NCBI GenBank assembly: GCA_030427505.1
Contig: JAUICH010000003.1
Coordinates: forward strand, 62,001-126,000
Direction of reading: 5' to 3'
From: Verrucomicrobiia bacterium
GTDB taxonomy: Bacteria > Verrucomicrobiota > Verrucomicrobiia > Verrucomicrobiales > DEV007
DNA: 64,000 bases
The notes under the pieces are model-generated. The model did not search any database and was not told the DNA's origin. It saw nothing but the letters and a program-made list of their open reading frames with translations. A program made the translations under genes and the position numbers. Position 1 is the stretch's first letter. The number at the start of each line of letters is the position of its first letter. Below are positions 1-8,297 of this stretch, piece after piece.

Positions 1-961
1 CGTTGCCGAGCTTTTCGATTTCTTCGTGGGCTTGGTGGTGCCACTTCACGTAGGCGGTGTCGTCTTCGTTATAGAAGAACCAGGTGGGGGCGATGTGGTG
101 GATGCCGCGGAACTCGTCCTTGCTGGCGGAACCTGCCATGGGGACGGTGGCGGCATAGACATCCGGGTATTCCATGGCGAGGCGGAGGGAGGCGAAACCA
201 CCCAGGGAATAGCCGGTGACGTAGAGTCGGTGTTCGTCGATGTCCGGCACTTTGGCGGCGAGTTCTTTCACCAGGCTGGTGACGTGGTCGCCGGCGTCCG
301 GTTCCCGATTGAGGGGGCCCAGGCTCCAGACCTGTTTGGCGGGGCACTGGGGCACCAGGACAAAGCAGGGGTATTTTTCGCGGTTCTCGTCTTTTAGAAA
401 GAGCAGACCACGATTCACGTTCGGGACCTGCCGGACATTGTCGTCGCCTCCGCTGCCCGCGCCGTGCAAGTAAATGACCAGGGGCAGGGGAGCGCCAGCG
501 GGCTTGGACTCCGGCGCATAGAATCGAAACACCATGGTCCAGCCGTCGTCATCGGTGAAACGGTAAGGTTTCAGTTGAGCCGTGATGCCGGAGGCGCCGG
601 AGAGGTCAAGATCGTGCGCGGTCACCCGCGACGTGACCTGGGTGAGGTCCAGCGAATAGGGCTGCGGCGCAAACAGACCAAGCCGCAGAGGGACAGAGGC
701 CGCCTCACCTGATTTCACCTTTTCATAAGCCGCCTCTATCTCTGGCTGTTCCGCCTTCAGGGCGGCGAGATCGAATTTGTCCCAGGCCACGGCGATGTCC
801 TCCGCCTCCGGCGTGACGCGCAGGATGAGCCCGTCCAAGCGAGCTTCCTTTACCCCGGCCACGTTCAGGACGCGGCCATTGGCGCCTTTCAGTTCCAGGG
901 CGGAGGTGGGGGACGCCAAGCCGAAAATCGCCGTCAAAAATAGCAAAACGGTCAGCGCCAC
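1..961 (-). CDS. Secreted alpha/beta-hydrolase esterase (COG4099-like), C-terminus cut by window edge
   Basis: This is a secreted esterase or peptidase-like alpha/beta hydrolase of the PHB-depolymerase/COG4099 type. The GTG start gives a clean signal peptide (MALTVLLFLTAIFGLASPTS, then a mature N-terminus). An oxyanion-hole region reads VIYLHGAGSGGDDN, followed by FVLVPQCP, the nucleophile elbow YVTGYSLGGF near residue 249, and an acidic NEDD loop that probably holds the catalytic Asp. The catalytic His lies beyond the edge. No ATG exists in this frame near the signal peptide, so GTG is the best start. The substrate is not visible; relatives act on acyl or feruloyl groups of polysaccharides. 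It is transcribed off the left edge and appears monocistronic here. Confidence 0.85.
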   Translation of the reverse strand, partial: MALTVLLFLTAIFGLASPTSALELKGANGRVLNVAGVKEARLDGLILRVTPEAEDIAVAWDKFDLAALKAEQPEIEAAYEKVKSGEAASVPLRLGLFAPQPYSLDLTQVTSRVTAHDLDLSGASGITAQLKPYRFTDDDGWTMVFRFYAPESKPAGAPLPLVIYLHGAGSGGDDNVRQVPNVNRGLLFLKDENREKYPCFVLVPQCPAKQVWSLGPLNREPDAGDHVTSLVKELAAKVPDIDEHRLYVTGYSLGGFASLRLAMEYPDVYAATVPMAGSASKDEFRGIHHIAPTWFFYNEDDTAYVKWHHQAHEEIEKLGN

Positions 962-1611
962 GGATTGGAAAGCACCAGATGAAATTCCGCGCCCGGAAAG
1001 GTAGAAACATTGGGGGAACACAGCAAGAAACCTAGCAAGGCGGACGGACGGGCTCAAGGCCGATAAGATGGCGGGTTGCCGGGATGGGGGATTGCTGGTA
1101 GGGAGTGCGGCTGCATTCCAAGATCCCTGTAGTAACGCGGAACCCCGCGGGCGAAACCCGGATGACTCCAACACGCGCACTTCACTCCCCAGCCCCCGGG
1201 CTGAAAGTCCGGCAGCACAAAGCACAGGTCTTCAGGCCTGTGTTGGGTGCCCTCCCATTTTGCGGGCTGAAGGCCCGCGAGCGAGGGTTCGCCGGGTCCC
1301 GGCGAGTTGGGAGACCCATTGCAGAATTGATTGAGATAGCGGCCATCCGCTCGCGGACTTTCAGCCCGCAATGGTTTTCGGGGGACTTTCCCAGGGTTGA
1401 TACCCTGGGCTTTGTGCTCATGGGCTTTCAGCCCATCTTCAGAGGGAGAACTCTCTGGGCCGGTTTCCGGAAGGGGATTGTCTCGGTCCAAACCCTTTCG
1501 ACAGACTCAACAGATCGAAATTCCGATCATCAGCTGGGATCAGAGGTGAGGGGTTGTCTGAACGTCTGTTCCACAACTCTGCCGGTTCTCAACTAAGTCC
1601 CCGAATCTCTC
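962..1611. other. Gene-free intergenic region dominated by palindromic repeats
   Basis: I see no convincing gene here. Several open frames run through it, but they are rich in repeated GLKAR/GLKVR-like peptides that are simply translations of the palindromic DNA repeats. The right half (about 1190-1460) holds the repeat array described separately. The left part, about 962-1180, shows nothing recognisable apart from the likely promoter area of the leftward esterase. Confidence 0.7.
1190..1460. repeat. Array of short palindromes with a TGAAAG loop (REP-like)
   Basis: At least four hairpin units share a GGGC-TGAAAG-type core: near 1197-1212, 1262-1278 (GCGGGC, loop TGAAG, GCCCGC), 1353-1369 and 1420-1436 (ATGGGC, TTTCA, GCCCAT). 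The units at 1261-1283 and 1348-1370 are inverted copies that match at 21 of 23 positions. Further palindromes occur at 1224-1241 (ACAGG...CCTGT) and 1390-1409 (CCCAGGG, TTGATA, CCCTGGG). I read this as a REP-like palindromic repeat array; function is unknown. Confidence 0.7.
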
Positions 1612-2970
1612 ATGCCCACGCCCCGCTACCACCTCGCCTACGTCTTCGAACGCTTTCCGTCGTTCACGCAGACGTTTTGCGTGCGGGAGATCCTGGAACT
1701 GGAACGGCAGGGGCTGCGGCCGCTGATCTTTTCGATCCGCGACACGCGGGACGAGGCGCAAAAACACTTTCCGCCGGAACTTTACGAGCGCGTTCATTTC
1801 CTGCCGGAAGGCGACGCGCTGGTGGAGGAGGTGAAGCAGATGAAGGCGGACAACCTCCTACCCCAATCCGCAGTGCTGACGCTCCGCCACTGGGGTGAAA
1901 AGGGCGAACGTCCCGACAAACGCCGCGTGCACGAGGCGGCGTGGATCGGCCTGAAGATGCGGGAGGCCGGGGTGTCCTACGCCCACGCCCACTTCGCGGG
2001 CATCGCGGCGCGGACCTGCTGGTGGCTGAAGTTTTTCTACGGTCACGCCTACAGCTTCACCGGCCACGCGAACGACCTTTTCTGCAATGAAGGCTTCGAG
2101 TTGTCCCTGGAGAAACTAATGGGGGACGCCAGCCTGGTGGTGACGGTCAGCGACTACACCGTGCGCGATCTGCAAAGCCGCTTTCCGCAATCCGCAGCCA
2201 AGGTGAAACGCGTCTACAATGGCCTGGACCTGCGCCCCTTCCAGGAAGCCGCCCAGCGCCGCCGCAAGGAAACCGTGTGGGGCGGTCCGGAACGTCTCAT
2301 CCTGAGCGTGGGTAGATTGATCGAAAAGAAAGGCTTTGATGACCTGATCCGCGCCTGTGCTTACCTGAAAGGGAAGGGGATCGAAGGCTTCCGCTGCGTC
2401 ATCGTTGGTGATGGTCCGATGGAAGCAGAACTAAACGCGCTGAGCGCGGAACTCGGTGTGAGCGACCGCGTGGAACTCGCGGGCCCGAAAAGCCAGGCGG
2501 AGATCGTGGCGCTCCTCGAAAAAACCGCCGTCTTCGCCTTGCCCTGCGTGACGGAGAAAGACGGCGGCAAAGACAATCTGCCCACCGTGCTCATGGAAGC
2601 CATGGCCGCCCGCGTGGCCTGCGCCTCCACCATTCTCGCCGGCGTGCCGGAAATGGTGATCGACGGCGAGACCGGCCGCCTGGTGGCAGAACGCCAGCCC
2701 GAAGCTTTTGCCGGCATCCTGGCCGAGTTGTTAAGCGATCCTGACAAAACCACCCAAATGGGCGAAGCAGGAGAGGAACGGGCTCTGAAGCTTTTCGCCA
2801 AAGAAGTTACCGCCCGCAGTCTGCGCAGGTTGCAGGTGAGCCGTGGTTTGGTCGGTTTTGATCCGGCGCTGATCGGGAAGGACCCGGCCTTGGCGCTGGG
2901 TTACCTGAGGCAGGTGGCTCCACGCGTGGCGAGACTGTTTCAAGCCAAGGACCGGAAAGAGGCGGGGTAA
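1612..2970 (+). CDS. Glycosyltransferase family 4 (GT-B fold)
   Basis: A 452-residue retaining GT-B glycosyltransferase of the GT4/WcaL-like group, which moves a nucleotide-activated sugar onto a lipid-linked or polysaccharide acceptor at the cytoplasmic membrane face. The N-terminal acceptor domain begins YVFERFPSFTQTFCVREI. The C-terminal donor domain starts with SVGRLIEKKGFDDLI, followed by VGDGPMEAEL and the E-x7-E region LMEAMAARVACASTILAGVP, which binds the nucleotide sugar. There is no signal peptide or membrane segment. It stands alone between two repeat-rich intergenic regions, so the pathway (exopolysaccharide, O-antigen or cell-surface glycan) cannot be told from context. The ATG follows a weak translation signal. 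Confidence 0.9.
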   Translation: MPTPRYHLAYVFERFPSFTQTFCVREILELERQGLRPLIFSIRDTRDEAQKHFPPELYERVHFLPEGDALVEEVKQMKADNLLPQSAVLTLRHWGEKGERPDKRRVHEAAWIGLKMREAGVSYAHAHFAGIAARTCWWLKFFYGHAYSFTGHANDLFCNEGFELSLEKLMGDASLVVTVSDYTVRDLQSRFPQSAAKVKRVYNGLDLRPFQEAAQRRRKETVWGGPERLILSVGRLIEKKGFDDLIRACAYLKGKGIEGFRCVIVGDGPMEAELNALSAELGVSDRVELAGPKSQAEIVALLEKTAVFALPCVTEKDGGKDNLPTVLMEAMAARVACASTILAGVPEMVIDGETGRLVAERQPEAFAGILAELLSDPDKTTQMGEAGEERALKLFAKEVTARSLRRLQVSRGLVGFDPALIGKDPALALGYLRQVAPRVARLFQAKDRKEAG

Positions 2971-3160
2971 CGAGAGAACCGTGCTAGCGGCGGCGGCGAA
3001 TCAACCCGGTCGCAGAGAGTATATCAGGTGCAAGGGAGCGAAGCTCTTTGGACGGCGGCGATTCTTCCTGACCGTTACCCATAAGTCGCCTAGCTTTCAT
3101 AGTAAGCGCTTTGAGCCGGAAATGCCCGCTGAGTCCCGGATCGTCCGGGGAAGCGAAGCT

Positions 3161-3222
3161 TCTTTGGACTGCGCCGATCGGAATCGGCGCTTTGTGGCAG
3201 GCAGCCGGAGGCGCGGTGGGGG
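3161..3222 (+). repeat. Structured intergenic repeat, copy A
   Basis: This begins TTTGGACT, followed by a perfect hairpin GCGCCGAT-CGGA-ATCGGCGC (3171-3190), then CTTTG-like flank and AGCCGGAGGCG with a GGTGGG tail. Copy B at 3376-3434 is the same unit in inverted orientation. The stems differ between copies but both pair perfectly. Confidence 0.7.
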
Positions 3223-3375
3223 TAGGAAGCGTCCGCTTTCTCTTGTCCGTGGCTCTTTACCCCATTCTCCAGGAGACTTTGTCTCACCCAGCGGGGCTAC
3301 TGGCCTGGCATGAACTTGGCCAAATGCTATCGGGCGTTAGAGGACGTTAGTTGGAACCGCGTTCGCCAAACCTGT

Positions 3376-3434
3376 CCCACCACGCCTCCGGCTCCCACCC
3401 CAAAGCGGTGATTTAGATCACCGCAGTCCAAGGA
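3376..3434 (-). repeat. Structured intergenic repeat, copy B (inverted)
   Basis: Read on the minus strand this is CTTGGACT, hairpin GCGGTGAT-CTAA-ATCACCGC (3405-3424), CTTTG, GGAGCCGGAGGCG and GGTGGG. It matches copy A over about 60 bases apart from the stem and loop changes, and the stem changes keep base pairing. Confidence 0.7.
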
Positions 3435-3613
3435 CGCTGCGCGTCCCCGCATGCGTTAAGATTCAGGAGAACCTCGTGGAAAGCAACTTCGGCACTACCG
3501 TACCTATGTGATTTGTAGGTAAAGGTCAGGATTTTTCGGCGCATTCCAAAGAGGCTGCGCCTTAGGCGGACGCTTTGAGATACGGTCACCGCGTTCCTTC
3601 GGTCGCGACCCGC

Positions 3614-4807
3614 TTAGCTCATTGAAGAATTTTTCACGACTACTGACCCCAATGCCCCGGCCAACTGCCGCACTTGGTCTTCGGAATGAGCGGCGGTGAG
3701 GGTCACCCGTAGGCGGGCCTGGCCTCGCGGGACGGTGGGGTAGCGGATGGCGGGAATGACAAAGCCCTGCTCTTTCAAAGAAGCCGCCGCCGCAAGGGCT
3801 GCGTCCGATTCTCCCAGGATAATCGGCAAAATAGCGCTCTCCGCTTGGTTCGACTCAGGCAGGACATCCTGAGCGCCCAGTTCCGTCCCCAGCAGGGAAA
3901 GATTTCCCCACAGCTTCTCCCTTAACGCATTGCCCCGCTCCCCAGCCACGATCTCCAGCGCGGTAACTCCCGCCGCCGCGACGGAGGGCGGGGGAGCGGT
4001 CGAATAGATAAACCCACGGGCCCGGTTGATGAGGAGTTCGATGACCGCCCGGCTCGCGCAGAGGTAGCCGCCGCTCAGGCCAGCCGCCTTACTCAGAGTG
4101 CCCATCTGAAGTTCCACCTGTTCAGACAGCCCGAGTTCGTTAATCAAGCCCCGTCCTCCGGGTCCGATGACTCCAAAGGCATGCGCCTCGTCCACCAGCA
4201 GCCAGGCGCCATATTGCTCCTTCAAGGCCACCATATCCGCCAGCGGAGCCCGGTCCCCATCCATGCTGAAGACGGATTCCGTCACCACGATCACTCGACT
4301 TTCAGAAGAAAATTTTTCCCGCGCCCAGCGTAAATGACTTTCTAACTTATTCAGGTCGAGATGAGGAAACACGCGAATGGTCGCGCCACTGAGCCGGGCG
4401 CCGTCGATCAGGCTGGCGTGACAGAGCTTGTCCAGGATCAGGATGTCGTCCTTCCCGCAAAGAGCCGTCAACGTGCCCACGGCGGTCACGTAGCCCGAGG
4501 AAAAGGTGAGGGCCGCCTCCGTTCCCTTCAGCGCGGCGAGACCTTCCTCCAGGTCCGCGTGGGGGCGCTGGGTGCCGCAGACCAGGCGGGAGGCGCCGGA
4601 GCCGGTGCCGTACTTTTCCACGCCCGCGATGAAGGCGGCCTTCAGTTCCGGATCGTTGGCCAGGCCCAGGTAGTCGTTGGAAGAAGAGTTCAGGTAGCGC
4701 CGTCCATCGATCTCCACCTCCGGGCCCTGGGCGGAATCCAGCGTGCGCAGTTCCCGGTAGAGAGACTGGGCTTTCAGGTCGGCGAGTTCGTCTTCCGGCT
4801 GGCGCAT
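3614..4807 (-). CDS. bioF: 8-amino-7-oxononanoate synthase (AONS/BioF-type PLP enzyme)
   Basis: A 397-residue member of the alpha-oxoamine synthase family, which condenses pimeloyl-ACP (or CoA) with L-alanine to give 8-amino-7-oxononanoate, the first committed ring-forming substrate of biotin synthesis. Length is typical. Visible motifs are SSNDYLGLA near the N-terminus, GTGSGASRLVCGT, the DEAHAFGVIG loop whose Asp contacts the PLP pyridine nitrogen, and the PLP lysine in GTLSKAAGLSGGY near residue 240. Other biotin genes are not adjacent, so 2-amino-3-ketobutyrate CoA ligase, a close relative, is the main alternative. It diverges from the LptF/G-like gene with about 110 bases between starts. 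Confidence 0.85.
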   Translation of the reverse strand: MRQPEDELADLKAQSLYRELRTLDSAQGPEVEIDGRRYLNSSSNDYLGLANDPELKAAFIAGVEKYGTGSGASRLVCGTQRPHADLEEGLAALKGTEAALTFSSGYVTAVGTLTALCGKDDILILDKLCHASLIDGARLSGATIRVFPHLDLNKLESHLRWAREKFSSESRVIVVTESVFSMDGDRAPLADMVALKEQYGAWLLVDEAHAFGVIGPGGRGLINELGLSEQVELQMGTLSKAAGLSGGYLCASRAVIELLINRARGFIYSTAPPPSVAAAGVTALEIVAGERGNALREKLWGNLSLLGTELGAQDVLPESNQAESAILPIILGESDAALAAAASLKEQGFVIPAIRYPTVPRGQARLRVTLTAAHSEDQVRQLAGALGSVVVKNSSMS

Positions 4808-4921
4808 CGGTCAATCATGGGCGAAGTGCTGGCCGGAGTCGAACGGCGATTCCAGCATGCCGCCATTTCCGTTTGCCGTGAGGTGGGGCATGGACTTTAT
4901 TCGCCTTTCTTAAGAACCCGC

Positions 4922-6052
4922 ATGAATTTCAAAATCATCGACCGCTACATCGGGCGTCAGTTGTTGCTGACGTCTTTCTTCGCGGTGGTGGTGCTCAGCA
5001 TTGTGCTGGTGCTGGGGAACGTTTTCAAACAGGTGCTCGGCCTCCTGGTCACGCGCCCGGACATCGAAATGGGCTTCGTCGCCCAGTTCATGTTCTACCT
5101 GCTGCTGTGGTCCCTGAGCCTCACCATTCCCTGGGGCTTTCTGACGGCCATTCTGCTGAACTTCGGACGCTTGTCCGCGGATAACGAACTGGTCTCCCTC
5201 CGCATGGCGGGCCTGAGCATGCCGCGCATCTGCATGGCGGTTTTCGTCATCATGGGCGTTCTGACCGGGTTCTGCTTCTGGATGAACCTGAGTGTCTCGC
5301 CCTCCGCGAAGGACAAGATGACGAACCTCCTCCCGAACAAGCTGTTCGATATGGCACTGGAAAATCCGCTGGCCATGTTCGCTGACGAGCAGGTCATGGA
5401 CGAGATACCGGGCCACCTGGTCTATGCCAAGAAGACGAAAGATGGCCTGGAAAACATTCAGATCATCAAGATGGACGATAGCTATCGCCCTGAAGTCTTC
5501 GTCATCGCGAACTCCGCGACCCTTTCCACCGAGGAAACCAACGGCCAGCCGGAGATCGTGATGGAATTGGAGGACGCCATTTTCGAGCTTAAGTCCGATC
5601 CCGATCCCCGGAATTTTGTGGAAGCTCAGCCTTACAAGGCGAAGAAAGCCCCCATTTCCATTTCGCTGGCGAAGCTGAAGGAAAAGAAGGACCGCATCCG
5701 GCCAGGTGACTTGCCGCTGGGCACCCTGCTTTCCTATCTGGGCCGGGATGATTTTTCCAAGGGCGTGCGCACCTCTCTGATCACGGAGTTGAACCTGCGC
5801 CTCTCCGTTTCCATGGCCTGCGTGACGCTGGGCCTGATCGGCATTCCCCTGGGCATTACCGCCCAGCGCCGGGAGACTTCCATCGGCTTCGCCATGAGTC
5901 TCATTGTCGGCCTGGTCTATTTCCTTTTCATCATCATCGCTCACATCACCCGGGAAAAGGCCAACCTCTTCCCCTACGTGCTGGCCTGGATGCCAAACAT
6001 CATTTTCATGACAATCGGTTTCTTCCTCTTCCGGCGCGCCTGCCGGAGATAA
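4922..6052 (+). CDS. LptF/LptG family lipopolysaccharide export permease
   Basis: A 376-residue YjgP/YjgQ-family permease. LptF and LptG form the membrane part of the LptB2FG ABC transporter that extracts lipopolysaccharide from the inner membrane for transport to the outer surface. The start MNFKIIDRYIGRQLLLTSFF is the classic N-terminus of the family. Membrane helices cluster at about 15-40, 60-85 and 100-120 and again in the last 100 residues, flanking a periplasmic jelly-roll-like domain at roughly 125-260. The frame is open further upstream, but that extension overlaps bioF on the other strand and lacks family similarity. Only one permease is here; its partner must be elsewhere. I cannot decide between LptF and LptG. 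Confidence 0.9.
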   Translation: MNFKIIDRYIGRQLLLTSFFAVVVLSIVLVLGNVFKQVLGLLVTRPDIEMGFVAQFMFYLLLWSLSLTIPWGFLTAILLNFGRLSADNELVSLRMAGLSMPRICMAVFVIMGVLTGFCFWMNLSVSPSAKDKMTNLLPNKLFDMALENPLAMFADEQVMDEIPGHLVYAKKTKDGLENIQIIKMDDSYRPEVFVIANSATLSTEETNGQPEIVMELEDAIFELKSDPDPRNFVEAQPYKAKKAPISISLAKLKEKKDRIRPGDLPLGTLLSYLGRDDFSKGVRTSLITELNLRLSVSMACVTLGLIGIPLGITAQRRETSIGFAMSLIVGLVYFLFIIIAHITREKANLFPYVLAWMPNIIFMTIGFFLFRRACRR

Positions 6053-6096
6053 GAGCCGCGTTCCCAGCGCCCGCGGAGGCGCTGGAGAAAGGAGAA

Positions 6097-6621
6097 ATGG
6101 CCAAAGCCCGCCAGCGAAAAAAGGGGGATTTCGGCCCCGGGCCTCATGCGGCCGCGGAGTTCGGCGCGGAAAGGCTTGGTCAACTGTGTCATCAGGTTCG
6201 CGCGGTCTACGAATCCCTGAATGACCAAACGCTTCCGGAACGTTCCTGTATCTCCCGGACCACTTGCTGTCAGTTCCGCCTGACGGGAAAGACTCCCATG
6301 CTCACCTTTGGCGAAGCCATTTACGCAGCCAAAGGGGTGCGCGCCTCAGGCCGGACATCGCTGCCTGAAAGCCGCGATGCGGTTGCCGGACGGTGTCCTC
6401 TGCTGAACGAACTGGGCCAGTGCACTATCTACGAATTCCGGCCGCTCGGTTGCCGGACGCACTTCTGCAAGGCAGCAGGAGGTCCCTATCCGCGCACTTT
6501 GGTGAGAGATCAGATTCGCGCACTGGAGACCTTGGCGGAGGAATTTCAACAAACCGATCCTCGCCCCATCGCGGAAGCCGTAGAGGATGGCCTGCGGCGG
6601 CTGGCCAAGAGACGGCGCTAA
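6097..6621 (+). CDS. YkgJ-family cysteine cluster protein
   Basis: A 174-residue cytoplasmic protein of the YkgJ/UPF0153 family, thought to bind zinc or an iron-sulfur cluster through conserved cysteines. Visible cysteines are CISRTTCCQFRL, RCPLLNELGQCTIYEFRPLGCRTHFC, giving the family's CxxxxxCC, C..C, C pattern with the typical LGCRTHFC ending. A strong ribosome binding site (GGAGAAAGGAG) lies a few bases before the ATG. It follows the LptF/G-like gene by 44 bases and is probably cotranscribed. The biochemical role of the family is not established. Confidence 0.85.
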   Translation: MAKARQRKKGDFGPGPHAAAEFGAERLGQLCHQVRAVYESLNDQTLPERSCISRTTCCQFRLTGKTPMLTFGEAIYAAKGVRASGRTSLPESRDAVAGRCPLLNELGQCTIYEFRPLGCRTHFCKAAGGPYPRTLVRDQIRALETLAEEFQQTDPRPIAEAVEDGLRRLAKRRR

Positions 6622-6640
6622 AATTGGCTGCCCATTGTCG

Positions 6641-6910
6641 TCAGGGCAATTGGTCCCACCAGTCAATGTAGGATTCGTAGACAGGCCACTCTTGGTAGAG
6701 CCAGATGACGGGGGTGAAGAAAATGGATAAAACTTCCGCAAGCCAATAGGGGACATCGTCGACTCTGTCCAAAAGGTAGACAATCGGGCCGGGAACAATC
6801 AGGTAACCCAGGAACACAATGAGTATGACACCCAAGGTGTTTTGGATCCGGTGTCTCTGGGCAGCGGAGTATCCGGGCTCTCGTTCGCCAGCATGAGAAG
6901 GATCCTTCAT
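6641..6910 (-). CDS. Small membrane protein, member A of a three-copy local family
   Basis: An 89-residue protein of unknown function. It has a short charged N-terminus, one strong hydrophobic segment (LGVILIVFLGYLIVPGPIVY) and a C-terminal segment with FFTPVIWLYQEWPVYESYIDWW. The pattern P-x-P, a tryptophan-rich linker, FxxPxxWL, and YxxYxxWW near the C-terminus recurs in the genes at 6981-7274 and 8279-8596, showing these are paralogs. I chose the ATG over a TTG five codons upstream. The C-terminal aromatic tail is probably membrane-interfacial. I recognise no known family. Confidence 0.65.
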   Translation of the reverse strand: MKDPSHAGEREPGYSAAQRHRIQNTLGVILIVFLGYLIVPGPIVYLLDRVDDVPYWLAEVLSIFFTPVIWLYQEWPVYESYIDWWDQLP

Positions 6911-6980
6911 GTGAACTGGGAGCAATTCTCAGAGGAACGGACGCGGACCGGGAAGACCCGCCAGCCTGGTCCATTTCATT

Positions 6981-7274
6981 TCACTTTGCCAAGTTTCGCC
7001 ACCACTCAATGTAGATCCCATAGGGCTCCCAATGATCGTAGAGCCAGGAGGGAGCGATGTAAAAGCTTTCGATAAGATCTTCGAACCACGACAGGCCTGC
7101 TCCCCCTTGTTTTTCCGCGATGGTATAGAAGAACACCACCGGCCCTGGAGAAGCAAAGTAGAGAAAAAGAATGACAAGGACCGAGGTGAGAACATTCAAC
7201 CCTACCCGGGAGGCTGGCTTTCTATCCATACCCTCCGGTGCACCGGGGGGCTCTGTATGATCGGCGGGATCCAC
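6981..7274 (-). CDS. Small membrane protein, member B of a three-copy local family
   Basis: A 97-residue paralog of the neighbour downstream. The hydrophobic segment reads LTSVLVILFLYFASPGPVVF, followed by a linker and FYIAPSWLYDHWEPYGIYIEWW at the C-terminus. A GTG start is chosen because it gives an N-terminal tail of about 25 residues before the membrane segment, matching members A and C; an internal ATG fifteen codons later would leave a very short tail. It lies 70 bases upstream of member A on the same strand, so the two may be cotranscribed. Function unknown. Confidence 0.65.
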   Translation of the reverse strand: MDPADHTEPPGAPEGMDRKPASRVGLNVLTSVLVILFLYFASPGPVVFFYTIAEKQGGAGLSWFEDLIESFYIAPSWLYDHWEPYGIYIEWWRNLAK

Positions 7275-7521
7275 GAAGAATGGTGGGTGGACGAGTTACG
7301 GAGAAGACTAAGAGCTGGATGAACCAATCGGAGACTGACGCTTCTTGGGTTCTCGATACTATTCAAAGTCCTGCGCTCCGCGCAAGATTTGCCCGCCAGT
7401 TCGATTGCGGAAACGCGGATCTAACCATTCTCGAAAAGGCAACCGGCGCTCGGCGGGCGGCCGTGGGGCATGGCGAAATTTCCTGCTGGTGAAACCCCGC
7501 CCACCGGGCCACCATGAGCGC

Positions 7522-8253
7522 ATGCTTAGAAACATCCTGTCCGCCGTCCGAAAGGAAGCGAGCCCGCGCCAAGACCTGGAGCCGGGAAAGACCGCCTTTC
7601 TCTTCGACCTGGACGGCACCCTGATCGACAGCGTTTATCAGCACGTCCTGGCGTGGCGGGCCGCCCTTGCGGAGGAAGGAATCGACATCGCCGTCTGGCG
7701 GATTCACCGGCACATCGGCATGAGTGGCGGCCTGATGGCGAACGCCATTCTGCGGGAAACCGGCCAGGCCGTTACCTCGGCAAAAGCGCAGCGGCTGACC
7801 AGCCTGCACAAGGAGGCCTATGCCAAGCTTTCCGGCCAGATCGAGCCGCTGCCCGGCGCCCGGGAGCTGTTGAACTACCTGACCAACGCGGAGGTCCCCT
7901 GGGCCATCGCCACCAGCGGCCGCCGCGAAAGCGCGGGCCCGACCTTGGAGCTACTCAAGGTGCCGGAAGACGTGCCCATTGTCTGCCGGGACGAAGTGGC
8001 TCACGCCAAGCCGGACCCGGACCTCTTCATCGCCGCGGCGGAGAAGCTGGGTGTCCCGATCACGGACTCCGTCGTCGTGGGAGACAGCGTGTGGGACCTG
8101 CTGGCGGCGCGCCGGGCTCGCGCCCTGGGCGTGGGCCTGCTGTCTGGGGGGTATGGCCAGGAAGAACTGGAACGCGCCGGCGCCTACCGCGTGTATCAAG
8201 ATCCGGCGGACCTTCTACGCCATTTGGACGAGGTAGGAGTCAGGGAGGCTTAG
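7522..8253 (+). CDS. HAD-superfamily phosphatase (phosphoglycolate phosphatase-like)
   Basis: A 243-residue haloacid-dehalogenase-type hydrolase, subfamily IA, expected to dephosphorylate a small phosphate ester using Mg2+ and an aspartyl-phosphate intermediate. Motif I is FLFDLDGTLIDS (nucleophile Asp near residue 30), the cap domain follows, motif II is AIATSG, motif III the lysine in HAKPDPDLF, and motif IV VVGDSVWDLLAA. The open frame extends about 60 codons upstream, but that part is arginine-rich and non-conserved, so the ATG immediately before LRNILSAVRK is preferred. Substrate cannot be assigned; phosphoglycolate or beta-phosphoglucomutase-like activities are possible. It is embedded between small membrane protein genes on the opposite strand. 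Confidence 0.88.
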   Translation: MLRNILSAVRKEASPRQDLEPGKTAFLFDLDGTLIDSVYQHVLAWRAALAEEGIDIAVWRIHRHIGMSGGLMANAILRETGQAVTSAKAQRLTSLHKEAYAKLSGQIEPLPGARELLNYLTNAEVPWAIATSGRRESAGPTLELLKVPEDVPIVCRDEVAHAKPDPDLFIAAAEKLGVPITDSVVVGDSVWDLLAARRARALGVGLLSGGYGQEELERAGAYRVYQDPADLLRHLDEVGVREA

Positions 8254-8266
8254 TTGAAAAGGAAAT

Positions 8267-8297
8267 AAAAAACGCCTCTCACCGGTTGGGTGGAGGC
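8267..8297 (-). terminator. Rho-independent terminator of the small membrane protein C gene
   Basis: On the minus strand the stem GCCTC-CACC pairs with GGTG-A-GAGGC (one bulged A, loop CAACC) and is followed by GTTTTTT. The stop codon of the gene lies inside the 3-prime arm of the hairpin, so termination is immediate. This supports the gene being real. Confidence 0.75.

Larger units (their letters stand above)
2971..3613. other. Gene-free intergenic region with structured repeats
   Basis: No gene is supported. The region contains two inverted copies of a structured repeat (described separately) plus degenerate fragments of the same family, for example around 3041-3067 (CTCTTTGGACGGCGGCGATT) and 3545-3575 (TTCCAAAGAGGCTGCGC). 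A 10-bp palindrome GGTCGCGACC at about 3600-3609 follows the stop codon of the leftward bioF gene and could be part of its 3-prime end. Short open frames here are translations of the repeats. Confidence 0.65.

Noticed and set aside
1054-1491. Open frame of 145 codons on the minus strand in the left repeat region
   Set aside because: Its sequence is the translation of the palindromic repeats (repeated GLKAR-like peptides) with no conserved domain or start signal.
4910-5944. Long minus-strand frame opposite the LptF/G-like gene
   Set aside because: It is the complement of a clearly conserved gene in a GC-rich sequence; composition is rich in R, G, H and Q, with no domain.
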